A stretch of 64,000 bases of DNA. Source: Tissierella sp. MB52-C2 (lineage in GTDB: Bacteria > Bacillota > Clostridia > Tissierellales > Tissierellaceae). The notes under the pieces were generated by a model. The model ran no database searches and was not told the DNA's origin. It saw only the letters and a program-made list of their open reading frames with translations. The position numbers and the translations under genes are program-made. Shown here piece after piece: positions 16,566 to 25,664 of the stretch (position 1 is the first letter of the stretch; each line of letters starts with the position of its first letter). The stretch lies in the NCBI RefSeq assembly GCF_030931715.1, contig NZ_CP133261.1, positions 310,001-374,000 of the forward strand. Direction: 5' to 3'.

Positions 16566-17519
16566 ATGGGAAAAAACATGAATATGGGAATTATAGGAGC
16601 AGGAGTGGTTGCAGAGAGAGTCATAAATGCTAGTAACAATCATCCAAGATCAAATATAAAGGCAATATATGATATAAATACTGATAGATTAAGGGAAATA
16701 ACAGAGAAATATGGTTTGAAAAGTGTAGATTCTTATAATACTTTATTGGAGGATGAAGATATAGATATTATTTACCTAGCAGTTCCTCCAAAATATCATT
16801 ATCCCATAGCCATGGATATATTAAAGGCAGATAAGCACTTTATATGTGAGAAACCTTTAGCAAATTCAACAGATGAAGCAAAAGAAATGTATAAAGTGGC
16901 CAAAGATAAAAATATAGTTCATGGAATGAACTTTCCTACTGTATATATGAAGGCCTATGAAAAAATAGAGGAGCTTTTAGCGGAAGGATTTATTGGAGAT
17001 TTAGTTAGAGTTGAGTTTCAAGGGTACTTTACTCATTGGCCAAGGCCATGGCAACAAAATGATTGGATAACATCAAGGGAGCAAGGTGGTTTTGTAAGAG
17101 AAGTAGTTACTCACTATATTCAAATGACTCAGAGACTATTTGGAAATATAGAGGATGTAAGTTCATTTATAGATTATCCTGAAAACCCTCAAATCTCAGA
17201 AAAGAGTATTATTGCAAGAGGAATGGTAAAGGGAGTTCCAGTATTAATCAATGGAGTTACTGATGTGGGCATGGAAGAAGAATTGTGTTTTAAGATATTT
17301 GGTACAGAGGGATCTATATACTTAAAGAATTGGAGAGAGTTATGGATAGCTACAAAAGGTACAGCTTTAGAGAAATTAGATATTAAAGAAGAAAATCATT
17401 TAGTTGATTTATTAGATAATGTATTTAGGGCAATAGCTGGAGAAGAGGCTAAGATTATTGATTTTGAAGAAGGTTATAAAACCCATATGATTATAGAGAA
17501 ATTACTAGGGGAAGAATAG
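16566..17519 (+). CDS. Gfo/Idh/MocA family NAD(P)-dependent oxidoreductase
   Basis: A 317-residue protein with an N-terminal Rossmann fold (MGIIGAGVVAERVI), the family motif ICEKPLANSTDEAKEM (EKP with the nicotinamide-site lysine), and a C-terminal alpha/beta substrate domain (REVVTHYIQMTQRLFG with the expected histidine). Members oxidise or reduce sugars, inositols and similar polyols. The precise substrate cannot be read from the sequence. It begins 46 bases after an AAAGGA element and is followed at 33 bases by a hydrolase gene, probably in one transcript. Confidence 0.88.
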   Translation: MGKNMNMGIIGAGVVAERVINASNNHPRSNIKAIYDINTDRLREITEKYGLKSVDSYNTLLEDEDIDIIYLAVPPKYHYPIAMDILKADKHFICEKPLANSTDEAKEMYKVAKDKNIVHGMNFPTVYMKAYEKIEELLAEGFIGDLVRVEFQGYFTHWPRPWQQNDWITSREQGGFVREVVTHYIQMTQRLFGNIEDVSSFIDYPENPQISEKSIIARGMVKGVPVLINGVTDVGMEEELCFKIFGTEGSIYLKNWRELWIATKGTALEKLDIKEENHLVDLLDNVFRAIAGEEAKIIDFEEGYKTHMIIEKLLGEE

Positions 17520-17552
17520 GTTTATAAAATAAAAAAAGAAAGGTGGATTTAA

Positions 17553-18080
17553 ATGAACAACGTTTTATTAGTTGTTGATATGCAAAACGATTTTATAGAC
17601 GGTTCATTAGGTACAAAAGAGGCAGTAAATATTGTTTCAAACGTAGTTAAGAAAATTAAAGAGTTTGAAGGAAAAATAATATACACCAGAGACACTCATG
17701 GGGAGAACTATTTATCCACACAGGAAGGTAGATATTTGCCCGTAACTCACTGTATAGAAGGTACATCAGGATGGGAAATACACAATGATATTCAAGCGTT
17801 AATAAGCCCCGAAAATACTATTTATAATAAAGTAACCTTTGGTTCAAAGGATTTAGTCATGGAACTAGTAGAAATGGATAATAAAGAGCCTATAGATGAA
17901 ATAGAATTAATAGGTCTTTGTACAGATATTTGTGTAATATCAAATGCTTTCACTATAAAAGCATTTTTACCAGAAGTAAAAATTTTTGTAGATGCGAAGT
18001 GTTGTGCAGGTGTAACCAAAGAAAGCCATGAGAATGCACTAAATGCAATGAAGGTATGTCAAATACAGGTTAAAGAATAA
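17553..18080 (+). CDS. Isochorismatase-family hydrolase, nicotinamidase-like
   Basis: A 175-residue cysteine hydrolase with the catalytic aspartate in VVDMQNDFIDGSLGT, a metal-binding region TRDTHGENYLSTQEGRYLP typical of nicotinamidases, and the nucleophile cysteine in LIGLCTDICVISNAF. It would hydrolyse nicotinamide to nicotinate or act on a similar amide. AAAGGTGG precedes the start. It shares a probable transcript with the oxidoreductase before it and xpt after it, which would tie pyridine-nucleotide and purine salvage together. Confidence 0.88.
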   Translation: MNNVLLVVDMQNDFIDGSLGTKEAVNIVSNVVKKIKEFEGKIIYTRDTHGENYLSTQEGRYLPVTHCIEGTSGWEIHNDIQALISPENTIYNKVTFGSKDLVMELVEMDNKEPIDEIELIGLCTDICVISNAFTIKAFLPEVKIFVDAKCCAGVTKESHENALNAMKVCQIQVKE

Positions 18081-18143
18081 CACACTTGCATAAATCTAAT
18101 AATTATTATAAGATAATACAAATTAATTATTGGAGTGGATAAT

Positions 18144-18713
18144 ATGGAATTATTAAAACAGAGAATAAATAAAGACGGAGATATTAAAGAAGGCAATATA
18201 GTTAAGGTAGATAGTTTTTTAAACCATCAAATAGATGTAGATTTACTAAATGAAATAGGCAAGGAGTTTAAATCAAGATTTTCATCAGAAAAGATAGATA
18301 AAATACTTACCATAGAAGCATCGGGTATTGCCATAGCTGTTGTTGCATCACAATATTTTAATGTACCTGTGGTTTTTGCAAAGAAAACGGACTCAAAGAA
18401 TCTTGATCAAGATACATATGAAAGTAATGTTTATTCCTATACTAAGGATAAGACTTATACCATAAGAGTATCTAAAAAATATTTGAATAAGGGAGAAAAT
18501 ATACTTATAGTAGATGATTTTCTTGCCAAGGGAAAGGCAGCAGAGGGGTTAATAGATATAATAAAACAGTCTAACTGTAACTTAGCAGGTGTAGGAATAG
18601 TCATAGAAAAGGGTTTTCAAAATGGCGGAAAAAACTTAAGGGATCAAGGCATAAAATTAGAATCTTTAGCTATTGTAGATTCCATAGAAAATGATAAAAT
18701 AATATTTAGATAA
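18144..18713 (+). CDS. xpt: Xanthine phosphoribosyltransferase
   Basis: The 189-residue protein has the type I PRTase PRPP-binding loop [14 protein letters not shown] and the Xpt-like N-terminal half: [30 protein letters not shown] and [12 protein letters not shown]. It converts xanthine and PRPP to XMP. The ATG at 18144 has TTGGAG upstream; a GTG three codons earlier overlaps that site. No purine riboswitch precedes it, unlike xpt in Bacillus; the 63-base gap to the previous gene is plain AT-rich sequence. Confidence 0.92.
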   Translation: MELLKQRINKDGDIKEGNIVKVDSFLNHQIDVDLLNEIGKEFKSRFSSEKIDKILTIEASGIAIAVVASQYFNVPVVFAKKTDSKNLDQDTYESNVYSYTKDKTYTIRVSKKYLNKGENILIVDDFLAKGKAAEGLIDIIKQSNCNLAGVGIVIEKGFQNGGKNLRDQGIKLESLAIVDSIENDKIIFR

Positions 18714-18723
18714 TATTACATCA

Positions 18724-18773
18724 AAATTAAAAAGATTATTCTTAAAAGGTTTAAGAATAATCTTTTTAATTTG
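18724..18773 (+). terminator. Terminator of the xpt transcript
   Basis: Very long hairpin: ATTAAAAAGATTATTCTTAA with its complement around an AAGG-type loop, ending in TTTTTAATTT. Strong and nearly perfect. Confidence 0.9.
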
Positions 18774-18780
18774 ATATAGA

Positions 18781-18856
18781 AGGACATAATTCCTGTTTTT
18801 TTACATATATAGTATAATTTATAGTAAAAGTATATTATTTAAGGACAGATGTCCTT
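18781..18856 (+). promoter_or_regulatory. Candidate promoter and paired operators of the Crp/Fnr regulator gene
   Basis: TATAAT at 18813-18818 has no good -35 sequence 17 bases upstream; instead AAGGACATAATTCCT (from 18780) covers that position. A second palindrome, AAGGACAGATGTCCTT at 18841-18856, lies about 20-30 bases past the expected transcription start. The shared half-site AAGGACA suggests binding by the regulator encoded next, possibly activating from the first and repressing from the second. This is an inference from position and symmetry. Confidence 0.45.
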
Positions 18857-18899
18857 TAAAATAATTTTGGCTTACTATATACTTGAAGGAGCGAATGTA

Positions 18900-19586
18900 G
18901 TGAATATAATAGAAATTATTGAGTCTAATAAGATAATAAAAAAAATGCTAAAGGATTGTCCATATAATGTTCTTGACAAATGGGAAAGTATGAATTATTC
19001 AAAGGGGCAAATAATTTGCCATCAGGATATGAAATATGAATATTTTTATATTATAGTAAGTGGATACGCTAATATATGCATAAACGGAGAGAATGGAAAA
19101 AAGTATTCTCAAGCTATATATAAAAAAGGAGATTACTTTGGAGAGCTAGAGATATTTGATAATAAACCCTATGGTTGTTCTATTGAAGCTTTAACAGATA
19201 TTCAATTAATACGAATAAACAGGGAAAGCTTTTTAAAATGGATAGATAAGGATAGACACTTTTCTCTACATATAATGAAAACATTGTGTCATAATTTTTA
19301 CACACTATCTAAAGTAGCAGGAGAAAATACTTTATACTCTTTAAAATATAGGATATGTAATTATCTTCTATATAGGACAGATTCTGGAGTTAAGTCTAGT
19401 ACTGGAATACAAATAGATATAAATAAGGAACAGTTAAGTGAGCAATTTGCAGTTACATCTAGGAGCATAAATAGAGTTCTGCAACAGCTAAAGGAAAGTA
19501 AGCTAATAGATGTGTCTAATAATTATATTACCATAATAGATATTAATGAACTAAAAAAGCAAGAGAAAATAAGTAAAAATGAATGA
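18900..19586 (+). CDS. Crp/Fnr family transcriptional regulator
   Basis: The 228-residue protein has an N-terminal cyclic-nucleotide-binding-like barrel (KGQIICHQDMKYEYFYIIVSG, then YKKGDYFGELEIFDNKPY) and a C-terminal helix-turn-helix (NKEQLSEQFAVTSRSINRVLQ). The effector is unknown; the barrel lacks an obvious cAMP arginine motif, and there is no N-terminal FeS cysteine cluster. The GTG at 18900 is chosen because AAGGAG lies eight bases upstream; an ATG 17 codons earlier falls inside a palindrome. The position directly before a nucleoside transporter operon suggests that it controls those genes. Confidence 0.88.
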   Translation: MNIIEIIESNKIIKKMLKDCPYNVLDKWESMNYSKGQIICHQDMKYEYFYIIVSGYANICINGENGKKYSQAIYKKGDYFGELEIFDNKPYGCSIEALTDIQLIRINRESFLKWIDKDRHFSLHIMKTLCHNFYTLSKVAGENTLYSLKYRICNYLLYRTDSGVKSSTGIQIDINKEQLSEQFAVTSRSINRVLQQLKESKLIDVSNNYITIIDINELKKQEKISKNE

Positions 19587-19652
19587 CCATGCAAATAGAA
19601 TCGATTATTTCGATTTTATATAAAAACAATATATAATAAGGAGGTATTTTTC

Positions 19653-20705
19653 TTGAAAAAGAAACTTACAATTTTTTTAGCATTAATGTTAATAGTATCT
19701 TTAGCATTATCAGGATGTAAAAAGGCTCCTGGTACACTAGACGCTTCAGGTAATCCAGAGGAAGCATCTGGAGATGCGGTAAAAGTAGGCTTAGTATTGG
19801 CTGGCGGTTTAGGAGACCGTTCTTTCTACGATTCATCCCATGAAGGTGTAGAAAAAGCTAAGAATGATTTTGGAATTGAATACAAAGTATATGAATGTAG
19901 AAATGATTCTTCTTTACTAAACGATCAAGTAGTACAAGCATCCCAATATGGTTCAATTGTAGCAGTAGTAGGTTTTGAATTTTTTGATGTTGTGCCAGCT
20001 GTTGCAAAAGAGTTCCCAGATGTTCATTATATATATGTAGATAATGAAATCGAAGGAATTGATAATGTAATCACTGTTTCCTATGCAGAAAATGAAGGAG
20101 CTTTCTTAGCAGGAGCATTGGCTGCTATGCTAACAACAGAAACATCTATAGAAGGAATAGATGAAGGCAAATTAATAGGTATGGTTGGTGGTAGGGATAT
20201 TCCTGTAATCAGAAACTATCAAGTTGGATATGAAGCAGGAGCAAAGTATATTGATCCAGAAATTGAAATTCAAACAATATTTGCAGAGGATTTCGAAGAC
20301 CCTGCAAAGGGTAAGGATAATGCAACGGTTCTTTATGGAAGAGGAGCTGATATTATATTCCAAGCAGCAGGAAAAACAGGAGAAGGTGTATTTGAAGCTG
20401 CTAAAGAACATGGGAAATATGCCATAGGAGTAGATACAGATCAACGTTATGTTAATCCAGACAATATAGTTGCTTCAATGGTTAAAGAAGTAGGAAAATC
20501 AATCTATGATGTTATAGAAAAGATCCAAAAAGATGAAGTAGAAAAGGGTAAAGTTGTATACTACGGTTTAGCTCAAGATGGTGTAGGAGTATCTTATGGT
20601 ACAGAAGATATGATACAATTTGCAACTGAAGATATGAAGAAAACACTTGAAGATATTAAAGCAAAAATCATTAGTGGAGAAATTACTGTACCAGCAGGTA
20701 AGTAA
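19653..20705 (+). CDS. BMP family nucleoside-binding lipoprotein
   Basis: A 350-residue lipoprotein: basic MKKK, hydrophobic core, lipobox LALSGCKKA. The mature part has BMP (PnrA/Med) family motifs: GGLGDRSFYDSSHEG, VVGFEFFDVVPAVAKEFP, GGRDIPVIRNYQVGYEAGA and AIGVDTDQRYVNPDNIVASM. BMP proteins bind purine and pyrimidine nucleosides for NupABC-type ABC importers. AAGGAGG precedes a TTG start (TTGAAAAAG). It is followed by a strong palindrome, then the transporter ATPase and both permeases, so this is the binding subunit of a complete importer. Confidence 0.93.
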   Translation: MKKKLTIFLALMLIVSLALSGCKKAPGTLDASGNPEEASGDAVKVGLVLAGGLGDRSFYDSSHEGVEKAKNDFGIEYKVYECRNDSSLLNDQVVQASQYGSIVAVVGFEFFDVVPAVAKEFPDVHYIYVDNEIEGIDNVITVSYAENEGAFLAGALAAMLTTETSIEGIDEGKLIGMVGGRDIPVIRNYQVGYEAGAKYIDPEIEIQTIFAEDFEDPAKGKDNATVLYGRGADIIFQAAGKTGEGVFEAAKEHGKYAIGVDTDQRYVNPDNIVASMVKEVGKSIYDVIEKIQKDEVEKGKVVYYGLAQDGVGVSYGTEDMIQFATEDMKKTLEDIKAKIISGEITVPAGK

Positions 20706-20710
20706 TAATT

Positions 20711-20742
20711 AATGGAGAAGTAGCTAGCTACTTCTCCATTTT
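20711..20742 (+). terminator. Intercistronic terminator-like palindrome after the binding protein
   Basis: Perfect 30-base palindrome, AATGGAGAAGTAGCT and its complement, followed by TTAAAA. Such hairpins after a binding-protein gene usually allow partial read-through and stabilise the upstream message, giving more binding protein than membrane components. Confidence 0.7.
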
Positions 20743-20776
20743 AAAACAGTTTTTTAGATAAAGAGGTGAAACTTAA

Positions 20777-22312
20777 GTGTATGAAAAGGTTTTAGAGTTA
20801 AGAAATGTATCTAAACAGTTCCCAGAAGTATTAGCGAATGATAATATAAATCTCGATATTAGAAAGGGAGAAATCCATGCAATCATCGGAGAAAATGGAG
20901 CAGGAAAATCTACACTGATGAATATATTGTATGGGCTCCATGAACCAACTACAGGAGAGATTTATTTTAATGGCAAATCTATAAGATTGTCAAGTCCTTT
21001 AGATGCAATAGAGTTAGGGATTGGTATGGTACATCAACATTTTATGTTGGTACCTTCATTTACTGTTGCAGAAAATATAGTACTAGGTACAGAGCCTAAA
21101 AAGAGAAAAATATTTATAGACAAGGAAAAAGCCATAGAGTCCACAAGAAAACTGTCTGAGACTTATGGATTAATAGTCGACCCAAAGTTAAAGGTAGAAT
21201 CATTATCTGTAGGGATTCAGCAAAGGGTGGAAATATTAAAAGCACTTTATAAAGGGGCAGATGTTTTAATATTAGATGAACCTACTGCCGTTTTAACTCC
21301 ACAGGAGACAGAGGAACTATTTAAAACAATAAAAAAATTAGTAACTGAACTGGGAAAAACCATAATAATAATTACTCATAAGCTTCAAGAGGTATTATCT
21401 ATCTCTGATAGAGTAAGTGTTATGAGGCAAGGAAAGATGATAGGCACTTTGGATACTAAAGCTGCCAATGAAAAGATTTTAGCAGAAATGATGGTAGGTA
21501 GAGAAGTGTTATTGGATAAAATAGATAAAAAACATATAGAAGATAGAAAATATGAAGAAATATTAAAGATAGAAAGATTGCGAGCTAGGGATAATAGAGG
21601 TCTTATAGCATTAAGGAGTATAGATTTAAGCTTAAAACCTGGTGAAATTCTTGGGATTGCAGGAATAGAAGGAAATGGACAGTCCGAACTAGTAGAAGTG
21701 CTAACTGGGCTTAGGGAAAAGGAAAGTGGAAAAATATTTATTAATGGAGTTGAGGTTTCAAATAAGTCTCCAAGGGATATAAGAAAACTAGGGATTGCCC
21801 ATGTTCCAGAGGATAGACTCGCTATGGGTCTGTCTAAAGATGCTTCAATTTCAGAAAATATCCTTATGGGAAGTCAACATAATGAACCTTATGCCATTAA
21901 AGGTATTCATTTAAATAAATCAAAGATTAAAGAAAAAAGCAGAGAACTCATAAAAGAGTTTGACATAAGAACTCCTTCGGAAGATGTTCTGGTTGGGAAT
22001 CTATCTGGCGGAAATATGCAGAAAGTAATTATTGCTAGGGAATTTTCCTTTAATACCCCTATACTGATTATATCACAGCCTACTAGAGGGGTAGATATAG
22101 GGGCAATTGAATTTATTCATAGCCAAATAATTGAAAAGCGAAATCAAGGATGTGCTATTCTATTGATTTCAGCAGAATTAGACGAAATATTTAGATTGTC
22201 AGATAGGATAATAACTATTTATGAAGGGATTATTACTGGAGAGTTTAAGGAAGGTGAAGTCTCAAAACAAGAAATAGGGCTTTATATGACTGGAAAGAAC
22301 ATACAAATTTAA
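20777..22312 (+). CDS. Nucleoside ABC transporter, tandem ATP-binding protein
   Basis: The 511-residue protein contains two ABC domains. The first has GENGAGKSTLMNILYGL, signature LSVGIQQRVEILKAL and Walker B LILDEPTAVLTP; the second has GIAGIEGNGQSELVEVLTG, LSGGNMQKVIIAREF and ISQPTRGVDIGA. This arrangement is that of the sugar/nucleoside class (NupA/YufO, RbsA-like); FMLVPSFTVAENIVLG is typical of the BMP-linked group. The GTG start has GAGGTG upstream. It energises the permeases at 22327 and 23402. Confidence 0.93.
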   Translation: MYEKVLELRNVSKQFPEVLANDNINLDIRKGEIHAIIGENGAGKSTLMNILYGLHEPTTGEIYFNGKSIRLSSPLDAIELGIGMVHQHFMLVPSFTVAENIVLGTEPKKRKIFIDKEKAIESTRKLSETYGLIVDPKLKVESLSVGIQQRVEILKALYKGADVLILDEPTAVLTPQETEELFKTIKKLVTELGKTIIIITHKLQEVLSISDRVSVMRQGKMIGTLDTKAANEKILAEMMVGREVLLDKIDKKHIEDRKYEEILKIERLRARDNRGLIALRSIDLSLKPGEILGIAGIEGNGQSELVEVLTGLREKESGKIFINGVEVSNKSPRDIRKLGIAHVPEDRLAMGLSKDASISENILMGSQHNEPYAIKGIHLNKSKIKEKSRELIKEFDIRTPSEDVLVGNLSGGNMQKVIIAREFSFNTPILIISQPTRGVDIGAIEFIHSQIIEKRNQGCAILLISAELDEIFRLSDRIITIYEGIITGEFKEGEVSKQEIGLYMTGKNIQI

Positions 22313-22326
22313 AGAAGGTGAATTAG

Positions 22327-23409
22327 ATGGAAAGATTAACTAAGAATAAGAACTTTGAATATTTGAATTCCCTATTTATATCTATATTTGCATCACTTTT
22401 AATAGGAGCTTTAATTATGATGGCAAATGGTAGAAGTCCATTGGCGGGATATGGTGCTTTATTAACAGGAGCCTTTGGATCAAAATATAATATAGCGACT
22501 ACTTTCGCTAAGACAGTTCCTTTAGTACTTACTGGACTGGCAACGGCCATAGCCTTTAGAGCTGGGATATCAAACGTAGGTGGAGAAGGTCAGCTTTATT
22601 TAGGTGCTTTTGCAGCAGCATATGTAGGTATTACTTTTACTAATCTACCAGGAGCAATAGGTATAATATTAGCGATTGTTGCAGGTGCATTAGTTGGTGG
22701 AGCCTATGCGTTTTTTCCTGCCATATTGAAGGTAAAGTATGACGTAAACGAGGTAATAACTACAATAATGTTAAACACAGTAGCCACATTATTTACTGCA
22801 TACTTGGTTAATTACCCATTTGCTTCATCTCAAGGTAAAATGGGTGGTACAGAAATGATAGCAGAACAATTTCAATTTTCTCGATTAGTTAAGCTATCTA
22901 CATTAAATACAAGTATATTTTATATGATGATTATAGCCTTGGTTATTTACTACTTAATGGAGAAAACTTCCTATGGATATGACTTTAAAATAGTAGGACA
23001 AAATAATATATTTGGAAGATATGCGGGAATAAAAGATAAAAATCAAATGGTAATAGCCATGATAATATCGGGAGGATTATGTGGAATTGCTGGAGCATTG
23101 GAAGTTTTTGGAGTCCATTATAGATTTCTACAGCATATATCCCCAGGATACGCCTTCGATGGTATGTTAATAGCCCTAATAGTAAACAACAATCCTATCG
23201 GTGTAGTATTGATGTCTATATTCTTTGGAGCATTGAAGACAGGTTCTGTCTCCATGGAAAACTCCATAGGAATACCATCAGAGCTAGTGTCAGTTATCCA
23301 ATCCATAATAATCTTATTTATTGCAGGGGAAGCAGGTTTTAAAAATATATATAAGAACTGGAAAATGAAAAAGATAGCTAAGAGTAAGGTAGGTGAGGAA
23401 AATGTTTAA
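22327..23409 (+). CDS. Nucleoside ABC transporter permease (NupB/YufP-like)
   Basis: A 360-residue integral membrane protein with about nine or ten hydrophobic segments and the BPD_transp_2 features VPLVLTGLATAIAFRAGISNVGGEGQ and YGYDFKIVGQNNIFGRYAGI. It is one half of the membrane channel. The ribosome site GAAGGTGA lies before the ATG, and its final codons overlap the start of the second permease by eight bases, so the two subunits are translationally coupled. Confidence 0.92.
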   Translation: MERLTKNKNFEYLNSLFISIFASLLIGALIMMANGRSPLAGYGALLTGAFGSKYNIATTFAKTVPLVLTGLATAIAFRAGISNVGGEGQLYLGAFAAAYVGITFTNLPGAIGIILAIVAGALVGGAYAFFPAILKVKYDVNEVITTIMLNTVATLFTAYLVNYPFASSQGKMGGTEMIAEQFQFSRLVKLSTLNTSIFYMMIIALVIYYLMEKTSYGYDFKIVGQNNIFGRYAGIKDKNQMVIAMIISGGLCGIAGALEVFGVHYRFLQHISPGYAFDGMLIALIVNNNPIGVVLMSIFFGALKTGSVSMENSIGIPSELVSVIQSIIILFIAGEAGFKNIYKNWKMKKIAKSKVGEENV

Positions 23410-24337
23410 GGATATTTTTAATTTAACATTGCTGCAGCATACCATTAGAACAGCTACTCCTCTGATTTTAGCAGCATTGGGAGGATTACTTACTCAACAA
23501 GCTGGAATATTAAATATAGGTATGGAAGGAATGATTCTTCTAGGTGCATTTTTTGCAGTAGTTGGGAGTTATTTCTTTGGCAATGCCTTTGTAGGAGTAG
23601 CTTTAGCAGCTATTGTAGGTTTAATCATAGGACTAATATTTGCTTTATTTGTTATAGATTTAAAATCAGACGAATTTGTAATAGGTATAGCCATAAATAT
23701 TTTTGCAGGAGGATTAACAGTATTTTTATTAAGAAGTATATTTGGAGTAAAGGGTGCATTTTCTTCACCAGATATAATACCCTTACCTAAAATAAACTTT
23801 CCATTTATGGATAATATAAAATTTCTAGATATTATCTTTAATAATCATACTATATTTATTTATATCAGCTGGATATTAGTAATACTTACTTACATATATC
23901 TATACAAGACACCTCATGGAATTTGGATGCGTGGTGCAGGAGAATATCCTAATGCTTTAGAGACTGCAGGGGTTAGTCCAAGAAAAATGAAATATATTAG
24001 TTCCATATTCTGTGGAATATTCTGCGGATTAGCTGGTGCCCATTTATCCCTAGGATATTTAACTTTATTTACAGAAAATATGAGTGCCAATAGAGGATTT
24101 ATTGCATTGGCTGCAATAATATTTGGTAAAGCCAATCCAATGGGTACTTTCTTAGCTGCTTTACTATTTGGTTTCTTTGATGCATTGGGCATTAGACTAC
24201 AGGTAGTAGGAGTTCCTGCTCAGTTCACTCAAATGATTCCTTATTTGGCTACTATATTTGCATTAGTTTTTGTGACTCAAAGACAAATGAATAAAAGGAA
24301 AAAGAATAAGGAAGAGGCGATAATCCTTGATGAATAA
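23402..24337 (+). CDS. Nucleoside ABC transporter permease (NupC/YufQ-like)
   Basis: A 311-residue membrane protein with the companion signature TIRTATPLILAALGGLLTQQ, GILNIGMEGMILLGAFFAVV and GIWMRGAGEYPNALETAGVS. It forms the second half of the channel. The ATG at 23402 lies inside the end of the previous gene with AGGTGAGG just ahead; it in turn overlaps the next gene by eight bases. Four consecutive genes here are thus tightly coupled. Confidence 0.92.
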   Translation: MFKDIFNLTLLQHTIRTATPLILAALGGLLTQQAGILNIGMEGMILLGAFFAVVGSYFFGNAFVGVALAAIVGLIIGLIFALFVIDLKSDEFVIGIAINIFAGGLTVFLLRSIFGVKGAFSSPDIIPLPKINFPFMDNIKFLDIIFNNHTIFIYISWILVILTYIYLYKTPHGIWMRGAGEYPNALETAGVSPRKMKYISSIFCGIFCGLAGAHLSLGYLTLFTENMSANRGFIALAAIIFGKANPMGTFLAALLFGFFDALGIRLQVVGVPAQFTQMIPYLATIFALVFVTQRQMNKRKKNKEEAIILDE

Positions 24338-25652
24338 GAAATACGATGTAGTCATAATAGGCGGTGGCATTGCAGGATATTATAGTGCCATGGCTCTAAG
24401 AAGAGGCGGAAAGACTGTAGCGTTAATAGAGAAACACTCCTTAGGTGGAACAGCTCTAAGATGGGGAGCTTTACCTGTGAAAAAGGCATTGGATTCCTTT
24501 AAGAATATAAAAAATAATTGTGATGAGATTGAAAATATTAAAGAAACACTTATAAATAAATGGAATGAGGATTTAAATATTTTAGATACAAAGATTAAAA
24601 AAGATTTAACAGAGGAAGAAGTAGATATATACATTGGTAATGGTGAATTTTTAGATTCAACGACATTTAGGTTAGATGACAAAATATTAGAAGCTAAGTA
24701 TTTTATCATTGCAACAGGAACTGAACCTCATAGTATAAAGGAAATTCCCGTTGATGGAGTAAATATAATAACTCATAAGGAAGCCATTGATTTAACTAAT
24801 CTACCAAAAAATATAATTATTTTAGGTGGAAATGTTGAAGGGATAGAATTTGCAGCTTTATTCTCTGAAATAGGTGTAGATGTTACTATTGTAGAAAAAG
24901 AAGATAGTATTTTATATGAAAATGATAGAGATTTAGTAGAACCCATAGAGGCTCATCTAGTATCAAAGGGTGTAAATATAATAAAAGGTGTGGGAGCTAA
25001 AAGTGCAAAGGTAAGTACTGAAGGAGTAGAGATACTACTAGACAATGGAGATATAATTTCTGCTGAAAAGGCACTAGTAACATTTATGAGAAAGCCTAAT
25101 TTTCCACTGGGCATTGAAAATACAAATATAAGAACAAATAAAAATAATATAATAGTCTATGAAAATTTATTAACTGATGAAAAGAATATATTTGCCATAG
25201 GAGATATTAATGGAATTTTAGGAATGGCTCATGTGGCTATTCAGCAGGGATTAAGTGTAGCAGATTATATATTAAAAAATATCCCAATAGATATATCCCA
25301 TCATATTTTACCAAGGGCAATATTTACTCTGCCGGAAATGGCAGGTGTAGGTAAACAAGAATGGGAATTGAAGGAACATAATATTCCATATCAAATAGGA
25401 ATTGCTTTATTTAAAGACTCCTGGAGAGGCTGGGCAAAGAATATAGACTATGGTTTTGTAAAGGTCATACTAGACGAAGAAAATAAAATCCTGGGGCTAT
25501 GGATGATAGGAGAAAATGTATCTGAATATATTGGACTAATAGGTTCTATGATAAAAGAAGGAAAAACAGCAGATGATTTATTATCTAATTTAATCATTCA
25601 TCCTAGTCTAGGAGAATCAATACGAGAAGCTTTACTACAAGGAAAAAAATAA
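24330..25652 (+). CDS. Dihydrolipoamide dehydrogenase-like flavoprotein lacking the redox cysteines
   Basis: A 441-residue member of the two-dinucleotide-fold flavoprotein family: FAD motif VVIIGGGIAGYYSA, NAD motif ILGGNVEGIEFAALFSEIG, FAD-contact IFAIGDING, and the dimer domain ending HPSLGESIREAL, where the H-P pair and glutamate of the family are kept. Where relatives have GGTCLNxGCIPxK, this protein has GGTALRWGALPVK: both active-site cysteines are alanines (A42 and A47). It therefore cannot do disulfide exchange and may act as an NADH:acceptor oxidoreductase or have a structural role. It overlaps the permease gene by eight bases, so its expression is tied to nucleoside uptake. Confidence 0.85.
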   Translation: MNKKYDVVIIGGGIAGYYSAMALRRGGKTVALIEKHSLGGTALRWGALPVKKALDSFKNIKNNCDEIENIKETLINKWNEDLNILDTKIKKDLTEEEVDIYIGNGEFLDSTTFRLDDKILEAKYFIIATGTEPHSIKEIPVDGVNIITHKEAIDLTNLPKNIIILGGNVEGIEFAALFSEIGVDVTIVEKEDSILYENDRDLVEPIEAHLVSKGVNIIKGVGAKSAKVSTEGVEILLDNGDIISAEKALVTFMRKPNFPLGIENTNIRTNKNNIIVYENLLTDEKNIFAIGDINGILGMAHVAIQQGLSVADYILKNIPIDISHHILPRAIFTLPEMAGVGKQEWELKEHNIPYQIGIALFKDSWRGWAKNIDYGFVKVILDEENKILGLWMIGENVSEYIGLIGSMIKEGKTADDLLSNLIIHPSLGESIREALLQGKK

Positions 25653-25664
25653 GAAGGTGATAAA

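Noticed and set aside
18081-18143. A purine riboswitch before xpt
   Set aside because: Only 63 bases of AT-rich sequence lie there, without the conserved purine-aptamer loops or a terminator.
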